Assembly: GCA_028683955.1 (NCBI GenBank)
Contig: JAQUGR010000001.1
Location: forward strand, 186,001-250,000
Reading direction: 5' to 3'
Length of the DNA stretch: 64,000 nucleotides
Source: Bacillota bacterium
Lineage (GTDB): Bacteria > Bacillota > TC1
The notes under the pieces were generated by a model. That model ran no database searches. It was given only the letters and a program-made list of their open reading frames with translations, and was not told the DNA's origin. Shown in pieces: positions 43,497 to 54,152 of this stretch. The translations under genes and the position numbers were made by a program. The stretch's first letter is position 1, and the number at the start of each line of letters is the position of its first letter.

Positions 43497-44360
43497 ATGA
43501 AAAAGAAACTTGATAAATTAGCTGAATTACTATTTATAACATCAGCAATTATATGTGTTTTGGCTCTGTTATTAATCATGATATTCATTTTTTATAAAGG
43601 GGCACCAAGTATTTTGGAAACAGGTGTTTTTAAATTCTTGTTCGGTGTAGAGTGGCAACCAAGAGCTGAAGTGTTTGGAATATTACCAATGATTACAGCA
43701 AGTGTTTTAGTTACTATAGGCGCTATTTTAATCGGAGCACCTGTAGGAGTTCTGACCGCAACATTTATAGTTTATTTAGCACCTAAAAGAATAGGAAATA
43801 TATTAAAAACAGCCACTGATGTGTTAGCTAGTATACCTTCAGTAATTTATGGATTCTTTGGACTGATGATTATAATACCATTTATTGATAGATTTTTAGC
43901 AGGTGGTGCTGGTGGAAATAGTATATTGGCAGCAATCATTATTTTATCAATAATGATTTTACCTACTGTTATAAGTATTTCAGAATCATCAATGAGAGAA
44001 GTGGATATAAGTTATCGAGATGCTTCCCTTGCATTAGGTGCAACTAAAATATCAACCATTTTTAAAGTGATGATACCATCGGCATTTTCAGGTATTATGG
44101 CAGCCGTTATATTAGGTGTGGGAAGAGCACTAGGTGAAGCGATGGCTGTAATTCTAGTTTCTGGAAATGCTCCATTTATGCCAGATTCTATATTAGCTCC
44201 AGTTCGTACCATGTCAGCTAATATAGCTCTTGAAATGGGTTATGCAAGTGGTGCACATCAAGAAGCATTATTTGGAACTGGTGTTGTTTTATTTGTATTT
44301 ATTTTCATTATTAATTTTATATTTTATATAGTGAAGCATAAGGGGGGCGTGAAAAATTGA
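43497..44360 (+). CDS. pstC: Phosphate ABC transporter permease PstC
   Basis: 287 residues with six predicted membrane helices. The transporter coupling segment reads EVDISYRDASLALGATKISTI, then GRALGEAMAVILVSGNAP. It forms the membrane channel with PstA. AAGGAG precedes ATG 43497; the TGA overlaps the TTG start of pstA by 4 bases. Confidence 0.93.
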   Translation: MKKKLDKLAELLFITSAIICVLALLLIMIFIFYKGAPSILETGVFKFLFGVEWQPRAEVFGILPMITASVLVTIGAILIGAPVGVLTATFIVYLAPKRIGNILKTATDVLASIPSVIYGFFGLMIIIPFIDRFLAGGAGGNSILAAIIILSIMILPTVISISESSMREVDISYRDASLALGATKISTIFKVMIPSAFSGIMAAVILGVGRALGEAMAVILVSGNAPFMPDSILAPVRTMSANIALEMGYASGAHQEALFGTGVVLFVFIFIINFIFYIVKHKGGVKN

Positions 44361-45157
44361 GTACTAAAGTAAAAGATACGATTTTAAGCTTATTAGTATA
44401 CCTTTCATCCTTTCTTACAATTTGCTCTCTTGTAGCAATTCTAGGATATATTTTATGGAATGGATTAGGAGCCTTGAATTTTAATTTCTTTATGGAATTA
44501 GCACCAAGTATAATTACAACTTTATTAGTAATCTTTGTTTCAATTTTAATTTCTGTACCTATTGGTATTTGTGCAGCAATATACTTGCATGAATATGCAA
44601 AAAATAAAAGAGTAGTAGAATTAATTAACTTTGCTATAGATAGTTTGGCTGGAATACCATCAATTCTATATGGATTATTTGGTTTAGTATTTTTTGTAAT
44701 CACAATGAAGCTAAATTGGTCAATATTAGCAGGTAGTTTAACCTTGGGAATAATGATATTACCAACTATTATCCGGGTTACTCAAGAGTCTTTAAAGATG
44801 GTGCCAGATAGTTTTAGAGAAGGATCCTTTGCCTTAGGTGCATCTAAAGTAACTACTTTATTGAAAATAATTATTCCAGCTGCAATAAGAGGCATAATAA
44901 CAGCAGTAATTCTAAGTATTGGTAGAATTGTTGGTGAGACAGCTGCAGTATTTTTAACTGTTGGTACAGTAGATAAAGTGCCAGATGGTGTTATGTCATC
45001 AGGTAGAACTTTGTCAGTTCATTTTTATTTATTAGTTAAAGAAGCTATTGGACCAGATGCTTTTAATCAAGCTTTCGGAACAGCTACTTTATTAATTATA
45101 ATTGTATTAATGATAGTATTGTTTACACAATTTCTATTTAGAGGGAGAAATGATTAA
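44357..45157 (+). CDS. pstA: Phosphate ABC transporter permease PstA
   Basis: 266 residues, six membrane helices. The coupling loop [21 protein letters not shown] and [15 protein letters not shown] match PstA. It begins with TTG 44357, the only start near the GGGGGG ribosome site, overlapping the pstC stop. The TAA overlaps the pstB ATG. Confidence 0.93.
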   Translation: MSTKVKDTILSLLVYLSSFLTICSLVAILGYILWNGLGALNFNFFMELAPSIITTLLVIFVSILISVPIGICAAIYLHEYAKNKRVVELINFAIDSLAGIPSILYGLFGLVFFVITMKLNWSILAGSLTLGIMILPTIIRVTQESLKMVPDSFREGSFALGASKVTTLLKIIIPAAIRGIITAVILSIGRIVGETAAVFLTVGTVDKVPDGVMSSGRTLSVHFYLLVKEAIGPDAFNQAFGTATLLIIIVLMIVLFTQFLFRGRND

Positions 45158-45918
45158 TGGATAGTATAACAAAAATTAAAACAGAAAATCTTGAATTGTT
45201 TTATGGGGAAGTTCAAGCTTTAAAAAATATAAATTTGGATATTAAAGAAAAGGAAGTAACTGCACTGATAGGACCATCTGGTTGTGGTAAATCTACCTTT
45301 TTAAAAACTATAAATAGAATGAATGATTTAATAGTTGGTTGTAAGATTAATGGGAAAGTAATATTCGATGATATAGATATTTATGGTCAAGATATAGATA
45401 TTATAACTTTAAGAAAAAAAATAGGCATGGTATTTCAAAAACCAAATCCATTTAAAATGTCTATTTATGATAATATAGCTTATGGTCCAAGAATTCATGG
45501 GGTTAAAAAGAAAAGTTCCCTAGATGAAATTGTTGAAAAATCATTAAGAAAAGCATTTATATGGGATGAAGTAAAAGATCGCTTAAAGACTAACGCTTTA
45601 TCATTATCTGGTGGACAACAACAAAGATTATGCATAGCTAGAGCGTTGGCAGTTGACCCAGAAGTAGTTCTTATGGATGAACCGACAAGTGCTTTAGACC
45701 CTATTTCTACACTTAAAATTGAAGATTTAATAAGTGAATTGAAAAAAAACTATACAATCATAATTGTAACTCATAATATGCAACAAGGTGCAAGAATATC
45801 TGACAGAACAGCATTTTTCCTTAGTGGAGAAGTTATTGAATATGATTTGACTGATACTATATTTACAAATCCAAAAAATCCTAAAACTGAGGAATATATA
45901 ACAGGCCGTTTTGGTTAG
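45157..45918 (+). CDS. pstB: Phosphate ABC transporter ATP-binding protein PstB
   Basis: 253 residues with Walker [11 protein letters not shown]-loop FQKPNPF (the PstB-specific form), signature LSGGQQQRL, Walker [13 protein letters not shown] and switch His in IIVTHNMQQ. It powers phosphate import through PstCA and contributes to phosphate sensing with PhoU. It overlaps pstA by one base. Confidence 0.96.
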   Translation: MDSITKIKTENLELFYGEVQALKNINLDIKEKEVTALIGPSGCGKSTFLKTINRMNDLIVGCKINGKVIFDDIDIYGQDIDIITLRKKIGMVFQKPNPFKMSIYDNIAYGPRIHGVKKKSSLDEIVEKSLRKAFIWDEVKDRLKTNALSLSGGQQQRLCIARALAVDPEVVLMDEPTSALDPISTLKIEDLISELKKNYTIIIVTHNMQQGARISDRTAFFLSGEVIEYDLTDTIFTNPKNPKTEEYITGRFG

Positions 45919-45926
45919 GGGTGAAA

Positions 45927-46604
45927 ATGTCTAAAGAATTAATTTATGTTGTTGATGACGAAAAAAACATAAGAGAATTAATTGAATATAATCTTGTAAA
46001 ATCTGGTTATAATGTAAAATGTTTTGAAAATGGTCAGACATTTTTAGATGCATTAAGTAATACAAAACCTGATTTAGTTTGCCTTGATATAATGTTACCG
46101 GATTTCGATGGTTTAGAATTATGTAAAAGAATAAGGGCAAATAAAAGATTATTTGATATTCAAATAATCTTATTAACTGCTAAAACTACAGAATTTGACA
46201 CAATAATTGGGTTAGAGTCAGGAGCAGATGATTATATTCATAAGCCTTTTTCAGTAAATGAATTATTAGCAAGAGTTAGAGCGATGCTTAGACGGAAAAA
46301 TAAAATTAATACAAAAATTGAAGATGTGGGATTTGGTGAATTATCAATTGATATTGAAAAAAGAACCGTGAAAATTGATGGGAAATTAGTTGATCTTACA
46401 TTAAAAGAATTTGAATTATTAAATTTATTAGCTAGTGGTAGTGGTAAGGTTTACACTAGGAATGAACTATTAGAGAAAATCTGGGGTTATGACTATTATG
46501 GCGATACAAGAACAGTAGATGTTCATATACATAGTTTGAGAAAAATTATAGGAGATAAATATATACTAACCGTAAGAGGTATAGGTTATAAATTTATCAG
46601 TTAG
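45927..46604 (+). CDS. phoP: PhoB/PhoP-family response regulator
   Basis: 225 residues from ATG 45927; an upstream GTG at 45921 overlaps the AGGGG ribosome site. Receiver domain: acidic pair D10/D11, phospho-acceptor D54 (LDIMLPD), and a conserved K in HKPFS. The C-terminal OmpR-type winged helix has TLKEFELLNLLA and RTVDVHIHSLRKI. With the kinase encoded next and the pst genes upstream, it should control phosphate-starvation genes, perhaps through the TTAACA repeats at 43430. Confidence 0.92.
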   Translation: MSKELIYVVDDEKNIRELIEYNLVKSGYNVKCFENGQTFLDALSNTKPDLVCLDIMLPDFDGLELCKRIRANKRLFDIQIILLTAKTTEFDTIIGLESGADDYIHKPFSVNELLARVRAMLRRKNKINTKIEDVGFGELSIDIEKRTVKIDGKLVDLTLKEFELLNLLASGSGKVYTRNELLEKIWGYDYYGDTRTVDVHIHSLRKIIGDKYILTVRGIGYKFIS

Positions 46605-46613
46605 GAGTTCGTA

Positions 46614-48308
46614 ATGAAAAGAAGACTTTTTATTAGTTTTTTTATACCAGTCTTTTTATTGGTTGTTGCCTTTATGGGAATAGTAGGATTATTATCTTTT
46701 AGAACATATAACCAACAACTGGAAAATGATTTAGTTTCAATTGTATCTTTGATTAGTTATGATACACAACAAGGCATAAAAAATGAGGATATTATAAATA
46801 AATATGATGTAATAGGCAAGCTTTCATTCATCGATAAAGAAGGAAAACTTATTACAAGTTTTGATAGTGCTATTGAAGATGATAAAAATATTTTGGCCAG
46901 AGAAGAAGTTAAGGAAGCTTTAAAAGCAAACATAGGTTCTAGTTTGAGATATGAAGAAAATACTAAAGAATTTACTTTTTATAAAGCATTCATATCTGCA
47001 GGAGAAATAATTATTATTGCAATACCATTGATAAGTCAATCGGCTTTAATAATAGCTTCTATTGGATATATATTCTTAGCTGTTTTATTAACAATTGGAA
47101 TATCAGGTGTATTTTCCTATTTTTTCTACAAAAGGAATATTGAACCTATGATGATATTGGAAAAATATATCAGAAGAACTTATAAACATAAAGCTATTGC
47201 TCAGGTAGGCATACAAAGTTTACCAATAGAATTAAAGAGAATAGCAGATATTTTTAAGGAAACTACTAAATCATTACAAGAATATGCCGAAAAAGAAGAA
47301 GAACAAAAGTTATACTTATACTCTACGATTGATACTATGGTGGATGGTTTTATTGCTATTGATGAAAATGAAGATATTAAGTTAATCAACAAAAGTGCTA
47401 TTTCTATATTTGCATTAAATAAAGAAAATGTAATAGGTAGTAATCTATTAGTACAAACCCAGAATTTTGAATTAAGTAATGCTGTAAAAGAAATCGATAA
47501 TACAGTTACTATTAGTGATTTAGTTATAGATAATAAAACTTATAAATTAACTATCTATACTTTAGAAAAAAATATGGGTAAACTTATAATCTTATATGAT
47601 ATAACAAAATTGAATCAATTAGAGAATATGAGAAAAGAATTTGTCTCAAATGTATCCCATGAATTAAAAACTCCTTTAACAGCTATCATTGGATTTATTG
47701 AAACACTAAAAGATGGCGCTATTGATGAACCAGATACTGCTAGAAAGTTTTTAGGAATAATTGAGTTAGAAAGTCAAAGATTGGAGATGCTAATTGGAGA
47801 TTTATTAGAATTATCTAGTATTGAAAGTAATAAAATTGATAGATTAAATGAGGATATTGATATTAAAGATATTGCTGGTGGAGCTATTGAAGCATTTAAA
47901 ACTATTGCTGACAAAAACAATGTAGCTTTAGTCAATAATGTAACAGGTAATTACGTGATTAAAGGAAATTTAGAATTATTTAAAGCAATGCTATATAATT
48001 TAATAAGTAATGGTATTAAATATAATGTTAAAGATGGTTCAGTCTCTATTAATTGTAAATATTTAGGAGAAGGAATTGTAATGGAGATTATTGATACTGG
48101 AATTGGTATAAGTAAAGACAATTTATTTAGAATATTTGAAAGGTTTTATAAAGTTGATAAAAGCAGAAGTTATGACCCAGAAAGTACGGGTTTAGGTCTT
48201 GCTATAGTTAAACACATTTTAGAACTTTTTGATGGTGATATAAGTGTAGATAGTATTTTAGGTGAGGGAACCACTTTTAGAATTTATCTGCCAAAGAAGG
48301 AGGTATAA
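46614..48308 (+). CDS. phoR: PhoR-like sensor histidine kinase
   Basis: 564 residues. Helix 1 (about 5-27) and helix 2 (about 142-166) flank an outside sensor domain of about 115 residues. A HAMP-like linker and a PAS domain (about 232-330) follow. Then come the phospho-acceptor His349 in VSHELKTPLTAI and the ATPase with N-box NLISNGIKYN, MEIIDTGIGI, ERFYKVDKSRS and STGLGLAIVKH. Partner of the regulator just upstream. Confidence 0.92.
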   Translation: MKRRLFISFFIPVFLLVVAFMGIVGLLSFRTYNQQLENDLVSIVSLISYDTQQGIKNEDIINKYDVIGKLSFIDKEGKLITSFDSAIEDDKNILAREEVKEALKANIGSSLRYEENTKEFTFYKAFISAGEIIIIAIPLISQSALIIASIGYIFLAVLLTIGISGVFSYFFYKRNIEPMMILEKYIRRTYKHKAIAQVGIQSLPIELKRIADIFKETTKSLQEYAEKEEEQKLYLYSTIDTMVDGFIAIDENEDIKLINKSAISIFALNKENVIGSNLLVQTQNFELSNAVKEIDNTVTISDLVIDNKTYKLTIYTLEKNMGKLIILYDITKLNQLENMRKEFVSNVSHELKTPLTAIIGFIETLKDGAIDEPDTARKFLGIIELESQRLEMLIGDLLELSSIESNKIDRLNEDIDIKDIAGGAIEAFKTIADKNNVALVNNVTGNYVIKGNLELFKAMLYNLISNGIKYNVKDGSVSINCKYLGEGIVMEIIDTGIGISKDNLFRIFERFYKVDKSRSYDPESTGLGLAIVKHILELFDGDISVDSILGEGTTFRIYLPKKEV

Positions 48309-48310
48309 CA

Positions 48311-48979
48311 ATGAGTAGAGGATCATTTGATCAGGCATTAGCTGACGTTAATCAAGATATTGTTGAATTAGGATCTAGGACAATACAGGTATTAGAAAAA
48401 ACCAAAGTAGCTCTAACTAATTTGGATGAGAAATTAGCGAGACAAATTTATAATGATGATGATTTTATTGATGCAAAGGAAATAGAAATAAGTGAGAAAT
48501 GCATGAATATAATTATTAGGGAACAACCAATAGCAAAAGATTTGAGATTTTTATTAACAGCATTAAAGATAAGTAGTGATTTTGAAAGAATTTGCGATCA
48601 CAGTGCACAAATAACAAAATTGACACGGAAATTACTAAAACATAATGCGGGAACATTACCGGCAGGTGTAGAGGAAATGTTTGATATCACACTAGATTTG
48701 ACACGTAGAATTGTTAAAGCCTATGCTACAAATGATGTGGATATTGCATTAGGCGTATATGATGATGATGATAGATTAGATCAAGCCTATAAAACAATGG
48801 TTAAATGGATAAAAAGCGAAATAGAAAATAATGTTGATCAAGTTGATCAATATATGGACTATTTATTTATAAGCAAATATTTTGAAAGAATTGGTGACAG
48901 AACTAATTCTATCGCTAAATGGATAATTTACAAAGAAAAGGGAACAATTAGACATTACTATAATATGAAAAATATCTAA
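48311..48979 (+). CDS. phoU: Phosphate signalling/transport regulator PhoU
   Basis: 222 residues, all-helical, two repeats of the PhoU three-helix bundle. The metal-binding E/D-rich helices appear as IRDDxxID-like stretches (IYNDDDFIDAKEIE and GVYDDDDRLDQAYKTM) followed by SKYFERIGDRTNSIA. It links PstB activity to PhoR and turns down the regulon when phosphate is plentiful. Last gene of the pst-pho operon, ahead of a terminator. Confidence 0.93.
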   Translation: MSRGSFDQALADVNQDIVELGSRTIQVLEKTKVALTNLDEKLARQIYNDDDFIDAKEIEISEKCMNIIIREQPIAKDLRFLLTALKISSDFERICDHSAQITKLTRKLLKHNAGTLPAGVEEMFDITLDLTRRIVKAYATNDVDIALGVYDDDDRLDQAYKTMVKWIKSEIENNVDQVDQYMDYLFISKYFERIGDRTNSIAKWIIYKEKGTIRHYYNMKNI

Positions 48980-48992
48980 ATTTAACAACAAA

Positions 48993-49022
48993 AAACAAAG
49001 GCTGTTAAGCCTTTGTTTTTTA
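48993..49022 (+). terminator. Intrinsic terminator after phoU
   Basis: AAACAAAGGCT pairs with AGCCTTTGTTT around GTTA, followed by further T. It ends the pst-pho operon. A TATAAT at 49055-49060 probably belongs to the promoter of pgi. Confidence 0.9.
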
Positions 49023-49087
49023 TTATGTATATATCCTACTTTAAGCAAATATGATATAATTGATGGGATATAAAACGAGGTGACAAG

Positions 49088-50341
49088 GTGCTTAAAATAG
49101 ACTTTAAAGACTTCTATGATTTTGATAATAACAAGTATGAAAAGAACGTATTGGAAATTCATGATAAAGTCGAAAAACTTAAAAATTTTACTGGTCAATA
49201 CTTAGGTTGGATGGAGTATACGACACAACAAAATAGTGAGATTGATAAAGCAATACAACTAGGAATAGAATTTCAAAAATTCGAAACATTAGTTGTAATT
49301 GGTATTGGTGGTTCTTTTTTAGGGACTAAAAGTTTTTATGAAATTTTTAAAGATAGGATTGATCAAAATAAAACAAAGCTTATTTTTTTAGGCAATAATA
49401 TTTCTGGTCATTATTTAAAAACTATACTTAGAAAATTGGAAAAACAAGATTTTGCTGTTAATATTATATCAAAATCTGGTGGTACTTTAGAACCAGCAAT
49501 AGCTTTTAGATTAGTAAAGGACCTTCTTTATAATAAATATGGAGTAGAGGCTAAAGAAAGAATTATTGTTACCACAGATCCATTTAAAGGAAATCTTAGG
49601 AAAATAGCAATAGATGAAGGTTATCAGACATTGTCCATACCAGAAAATATTGGAGGTAGATATTCTCTATTTACAACTGTTGGATTTTTACCTTTAAGTG
49701 CAGCTGGAATTGATGCTTATGAAATAATTGAGGGTATTAGAGCTGCTAAAAAAATATTTGATCAAAGAAGTTTAGATAATCCAGCATATAAATATGCTAT
49801 AGCTAGAAGAATAGCTTGTGAAAAAGATAAAAATATAGAAATATTTACAGCATATGATCCTAGTTTCACCTACTTTTTAGAATGGTTAAAACAATTATTC
49901 GGGGAAAGTGAAGGTAAAGAGGGAAAAGGCATCTATCCTATGAGTGTTATTAACACAAGAGATTTACACTCTTTAGGTCAATTTATCCAGGAAGGCAGAA
50001 AAGATCATTTTGAAACTATTATTTGGGCTGATGAGAATAATGAAATTATATTTAATGAACTTGATATCGATTTTGATAGTTTAAATGACTTGGCAGGCAT
50101 TGATATTGATTTGATAAATAGAAAAGCCATGGAAGGAACAAGAATAGCTCATAAAAATGGAAATATAAAAAATATATTGATTGAAATTGAAGAGATCTCT
50201 CCATATAGTTTAGCTTATTTAAGTTATTTTTTCATGAAAGCATGCAGTATGACCTGTTACTTGTTGAAAGTTGATCCATTTAACCAACCGGGTGTTGAGG
50301 AATACAAAAAAGAAATAAAGAATCTATTAGATGAATTGTAA
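49088..50341 (+). CDS. pgi: Glucose-6-phosphate isomerase
   Basis: 417 residues, slightly shorter than the usual 450 of Firmicutes. Sugar-phosphate binding motifs: VIGIGGSFLGTKSFYE, SKSGGTLEPAIAFR and IGGRYSLFTTVGFLPLSAAG. The C-terminal helix has the late Lys (FNQPGVEEYKKEIK). It interconverts glucose-6-P and fructose-6-P. GTG start at 49088 behind GAGGTGA. It is followed after 12 bases by an odd Mur-ligase-family gene. Confidence 0.93.
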   Translation: MLKIDFKDFYDFDNNKYEKNVLEIHDKVEKLKNFTGQYLGWMEYTTQQNSEIDKAIQLGIEFQKFETLVVIGIGGSFLGTKSFYEIFKDRIDQNKTKLIFLGNNISGHYLKTILRKLEKQDFAVNIISKSGGTLEPAIAFRLVKDLLYNKYGVEAKERIIVTTDPFKGNLRKIAIDEGYQTLSIPENIGGRYSLFTTVGFLPLSAAGIDAYEIIEGIRAAKKIFDQRSLDNPAYKYAIARRIACEKDKNIEIFTAYDPSFTYFLEWLKQLFGESEGKEGKGIYPMSVINTRDLHSLGQFIQEGRKDHFETIIWADENNEIIFNELDIDFDSLNDLAGIDIDLINRKAMEGTRIAHKNGNIKNILIEIEEISPYSLAYLSYFFMKACSMTCYLLKVDPFNQPGVEEYKKEIKNLLDEL

Positions 50342-50353
50342 TGTGAGGAAATA

Positions 50354-51691
50354 ATGTTTAAAAATATTAAAGAAGTTGAAGAATTTATATATAGCTCTTA
50401 TGTTACTAGATATAACAACATCCCTAGTGGTTCAGATGCGTTTGTTAGAAACCCAAATATAACTAGAGAAATGTTAGATTATTTAGGGTCAGTCGATAGA
50501 AAACAAAAGAATATTATGATAACCGGTAGTAAAGGAAAAGGCTCATTATCTGTTATGGTTGCAAAAATTTTAGAGGGGCATGGTTATAAAATAGGCTTGT
50601 TTACCAGTCCTCATTTAAGGGACTATACAGAAAGAATAAGAATAAATGGTAAAGCTATTTCAGAAAATGATTTAATAGCAATAGCAGATAAAATTAAACC
50701 TATATATGATGAGATAGAAAATAGACTGCCTAAACATAAATATATTGGACCTGTTGGAGCAACAGCGGTGATGGCTATGTCATATTTTTATGAAAATAAT
50801 ACTGATTTTAATGTCATAGAATGTGGTAGAGGAGCAAGATTTGACGATGTGAATCAGATTCAGGGCTTTGTAGGTGGAATTAATAAAATATTTTTAGAAC
50901 ATGTTGGTCCCTTAGGTCATAGTATTGATGAAGTGGCTCATCACAAGGCTGGGCTTATAAAAAAACCATTAAAGGCCGTCTTTTCAGCTGAACAAAGTAA
51001 ATATGCTGATTTAGTTTTAAGATATGAGTCAAGAAAATTTAATATTCCTATTAATATTTATAATCAAGAATTTAGTGCTTATGATATAAGACTAACCAAT
51101 AATGGTACTGAATTTTCTGTGAATGGAAAATTCGGTAAATATGAAGATTTATGCCTATCTTTATTAGGCAGACATCAGGCAGAAAATGCTTCGCTAGCAA
51201 TTGCTATTTCAGAATATGTGTTAAATAAAAAATTAGATAAAGTTATTTTAAGTGAAATATTGCAAAATATTAAATGGCCTGGCAGAATGGAAATTCTTGA
51301 AAAAATCCCGCTAGTTGTACTTGATGGTTGTATATCGAGAGAATCGATGACTCAAGCAAAGGAAGTTATTGATTTTCTTGAATATAAAAAAATGATTGCA
51401 ATAGTAGCCATTCCAGAAGATAAAGATTATTTGGGAGTAATTGAAATACTAAAGTCATATAAATGCGATATTATTATGACCTATGCAGATAATGATTATT
51501 TGAAATTTACAGAAAAACAAGTTATTGAAGCTCGTAAGATTTATCCTGTAGAATTTATAAATAAAGTAAGCAATGCCATAGATTATGCTAAATCACAAAG
51601 TAACGAAAATACATTGATTTTATGTTTAGGTACACAATCTTTCATAAAAGATGTGAAGATATATTATAAAGAAGACACATTGAATATTTAA
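50354..51691 (+). CDS. FolC-like Mur-ligase-family protein, divergent paralog
   Basis: 445 residues resembling folylpolyglutamate synthase: P-loop MITGSKGKGSLSVMVAKIL, FTSPHLRDYTERIRING and the GRHQAENASLA segment. It departs from FolC at several places: EVGLGGRxDATN becomes ECGRGARFDDVN, and the C-terminal D(A/G)AHNP motif becomes LDGCISRES. The canonical FolC of this genome is at 57873 and keeps DAAHN. This gene therefore probably ligates something other than folate. It lies between pgi and nadABC and starts 12 bases after pgi. The substrate is unknown. Confidence 0.75.
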   Translation: MFKNIKEVEEFIYSSYVTRYNNIPSGSDAFVRNPNITREMLDYLGSVDRKQKNIMITGSKGKGSLSVMVAKILEGHGYKIGLFTSPHLRDYTERIRINGKAISENDLIAIADKIKPIYDEIENRLPKHKYIGPVGATAVMAMSYFYENNTDFNVIECGRGARFDDVNQIQGFVGGINKIFLEHVGPLGHSIDEVAHHKAGLIKKPLKAVFSAEQSKYADLVLRYESRKFNIPINIYNQEFSAYDIRLTNNGTEFSVNGKFGKYEDLCLSLLGRHQAENASLAIAISEYVLNKKLDKVILSEILQNIKWPGRMEILEKIPLVVLDGCISRESMTQAKEVIDFLEYKKMIAIVAIPEDKDYLGVIEILKSYKCDIIMTYADNDYLKFTEKQVIEARKIYPVEFINKVSNAIDYAKSQSNENTLILCLGTQSFIKDVKIYYKEDTLNI

Positions 51692-51702
51692 GGAGAACTA
51701 TT

Positions 51703-52608
51703 ATGACTGACATTCAAAAAAAAATTATTAAATTAAAAGAAGATAAGAACGCTATAGTACTAGCGCACTATTATCAAACTATGGACATACAAGAAGTTGC
51801 AGATTTTGTAGGTGATTCTTTTGAATTGGCTAAAATTGCTCAAAATACTGAAAAACCAATAATAGTATTATGTGGAGTAAGATTTATGGCTGAAAGTGCA
51901 AAAATATTAAACCCAGAAAAGACAGTTCTTTTACCTGCTTCTAATGCTGGATGTTTAATGGCAGATATGATAACTCCTTCAGATGTAATTAAATTAAAAA
52001 AAGAGCATCCAAAGGCAGCTGTAATGTGTTATGTTAATTCAACCGCAGAAACAAAAACATATTGTGATATTTGCTGTACTTCCTCATCAGCTGTGAAAAT
52101 TGCTAAATCTCTAAAAGAAGAAGAAATTATTTTTATACCAGATAGAAACTTAGGCTCATATGTAGCTGAACAAGTTCCTGAAAAGAAATTTTATTTTTAT
52201 AGAGGATTTTGCCCAATTCATAATATTGTAAGTGCTGATGAAGTTGTGGAGGCTAGGCAAAAATATGTAGATGCTCCAGTTGTAGTGCATCCTGAATGTA
52301 ATAAAGCTGTTAGAGATGCTGCTGATTTTATTGGTAGCACCTCTGCTATAATTAAATATGTCGAAAATTCCGATAAAAAAGAATTCATTATTGGTACAGA
52401 AATAGGTGTGGTTGAGAGAATAAATCAACTTATTCCTGGTAAAAAAGCATATTTATTATCAAACCATTTAAGTTGTATAAATATGAAAAAAACTAAAATC
52501 ACTGATGTTTTAAATGCTTTAGAAAATTTAGAAGAAGTTATTGAATTAGATAAAGATACTATGGATAAAGCTAGAATAACATTAGAAAGAATGGTAAGTG
52601 TAAATTAA
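51703..52608 (+). CDS. nadA: Quinolinate synthase A
   Basis: 301 residues with three similar domains. The [4Fe-4S] ligands are C84 (NAGCLMADM), C170 (RGFCPIHN) and C258 (NHLSCINM). AHYYQTMDIQEVADFVGDS is the N-terminal substrate region. It condenses iminoaspartate with dihydroxyacetone phosphate to quinolinate. ATG 51703 follows AAGGAG; the stop overlaps the nadB start. Confidence 0.95.
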   Translation: MTDIQKKIIKLKEDKNAIVLAHYYQTMDIQEVADFVGDSFELAKIAQNTEKPIIVLCGVRFMAESAKILNPEKTVLLPASNAGCLMADMITPSDVIKLKKEHPKAAVMCYVNSTAETKTYCDICCTSSSAVKIAKSLKEEEIIFIPDRNLGSYVAEQVPEKKFYFYRGFCPIHNIVSADEVVEARQKYVDAPVVVHPECNKAVRDAADFIGSTSAIIKYVENSDKKEFIIGTEIGVVERINQLIPGKKAYLLSNHLSCINMKKTKITDVLNALENLEEVIELDKDTMDKARITLERMVSVN

Positions 52609-54152
52609 TGAGAAGATATATTAATGTATCAAATATTAAAGATAATGGGTTGAGATTTGATTTAGTAATAATTGGAGGAGGAGTTGCTGGTTTATACGCG
52701 GCTTTAAATTTATCAGATAATCTTAGCTGTTGTTTAATTACTAAAGAAAGTATTGATATTTCAAATTCTTGGTTAGCTCAAGGTGGAATTGCTGCGGCTA
52801 TCTCTGAAGGTGATTTACCACAATATCATTATGATGATACCTTACTTGCAGGAGCAGGTTTAGTTAATACTGAGGCAGTTAAGGTCTTAGTAGAAGAAGG
52901 ACCTAAAGATATTAAGACTTTGCTAGAATGGGATGTACCCTTTGATCTTGATGGAGAGGGTGACTTGCTAATTACTAGAGAAGGTGGCCATCGTAGAAAT
53001 CGAATTGTTCATGCTCATGGTGATGGAACTGGACGAGAAACAGTAAAAGCTTTAGCTAGATTGGTAGCTACCAAAGAAAATATTAAATTTATGCCTAATA
53101 AATTTTTATTAGATGTAGTAACTGATAATAATAGTGTCAATGGTGTGATTATTACAGATAAAGATAATAGAGAATATATAGGTACTAACCAAGTTATATT
53201 GTGCACTGGTGGAAGTGGACAAATATATGAACATACTACCAATCCAGGTATAGCAACAGGTGACGGAGTAGGAGCATCTATGCGTGCTGGAGCTAAAACT
53301 AAAGATATGGAATTTGTTCAGTTTCATCCAACTGGTTTGTATATTGAAGGTGAAAAAGGAAGATCTTTTTTAATATCCGAAGCTGTTAGAGGGGAAGGGG
53401 GTATTTTAAGAAATATAAATGGTGAAGCTTTTATGGATGATAAACATGAATTGAAAGATTTAGCACCAAGAGATATTGTTGCTAGATGTATTATAAATGA
53501 AATGAAAAATACAAATTCACCTTTTGTATATTTAGATATTACCTCAAAGTCAAAGGCTTTTTTATCTAAAAGATTTCCAACGATATATGGTGAATGTCTT
53601 AATCAAGGTATAGATATAAGTAAAGAATATATTCCGGTTTGTCCAGTTCAACACTATATGATGGGTGGAATTGCCACGGATTTATTTGGAAGAACAAATA
53701 TACAAGGCTTATTTGCATGTGGAGAAGCAGCTAATACAGGAGTTCATGGTGCTAATAGGTTGGCTTCTAATTCAATGTTGGAATGTTTAGTCTTTTCAAG
53801 AAGAGCGATATCGATTATTAATTCAATATCGGATAAGTATTCCAAAGAAAAATTAGTAATGAATTTATCTGAGGAAAGTCAGAAGAATTTACTGAATTTA
53901 GAATTAGATATGTCTTCATTAAAAGATGTTATTAGAGAACTGATGACTAGCTATGCAGGTGCAATTAGACATGAAAAAGAAATGCAACTAGCTTTAGATT
54001 CCATAAAAAAAATCTATAATACTCTTGAAGTTGTAGTTTTAGATACGAAAGAAAAAGCCGAAGTATATAATATGAGTATAGTGGCAATGGAAATATTAAA
54101 AAGTGCCATAAATCGTAAGGTTAGTATTGGTGCACATTATAGGGAGGATTAA
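52608..54152 (+). CDS. nadB: L-aspartate oxidase
   Basis: 514 residues. FAD-binding VIIGGGVAGLYAALNL at the N-terminus; SWLAQGGIAAA and the active-site stretch HFHPTG-like EFVQFHPTGLYIEG are typical, as is GEAANTGVHGANRLASNSMLE. It oxidises aspartate to iminoaspartate for NadA; in an anaerobe, fumarate would replace oxygen as electron acceptor. It overlaps nadA by one base and abuts nadC. Confidence 0.95.
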   Translation: MRRYINVSNIKDNGLRFDLVIIGGGVAGLYAALNLSDNLSCCLITKESIDISNSWLAQGGIAAAISEGDLPQYHYDDTLLAGAGLVNTEAVKVLVEEGPKDIKTLLEWDVPFDLDGEGDLLITREGGHRRNRIVHAHGDGTGRETVKALARLVATKENIKFMPNKFLLDVVTDNNSVNGVIITDKDNREYIGTNQVILCTGGSGQIYEHTTNPGIATGDGVGASMRAGAKTKDMEFVQFHPTGLYIEGEKGRSFLISEAVRGEGGILRNINGEAFMDDKHELKDLAPRDIVARCIINEMKNTNSPFVYLDITSKSKAFLSKRFPTIYGECLNQGIDISKEYIPVCPVQHYMMGGIATDLFGRTNIQGLFACGEAANTGVHGANRLASNSMLECLVFSRRAISIINSISDKYSKEKLVMNLSEESQKNLLNLELDMSSLKDVIRELMTSYAGAIRHEKEMQLALDSIKKIYNTLEVVVLDTKEKAEVYNMSIVAMEILKSAINRKVSIGAHYRED

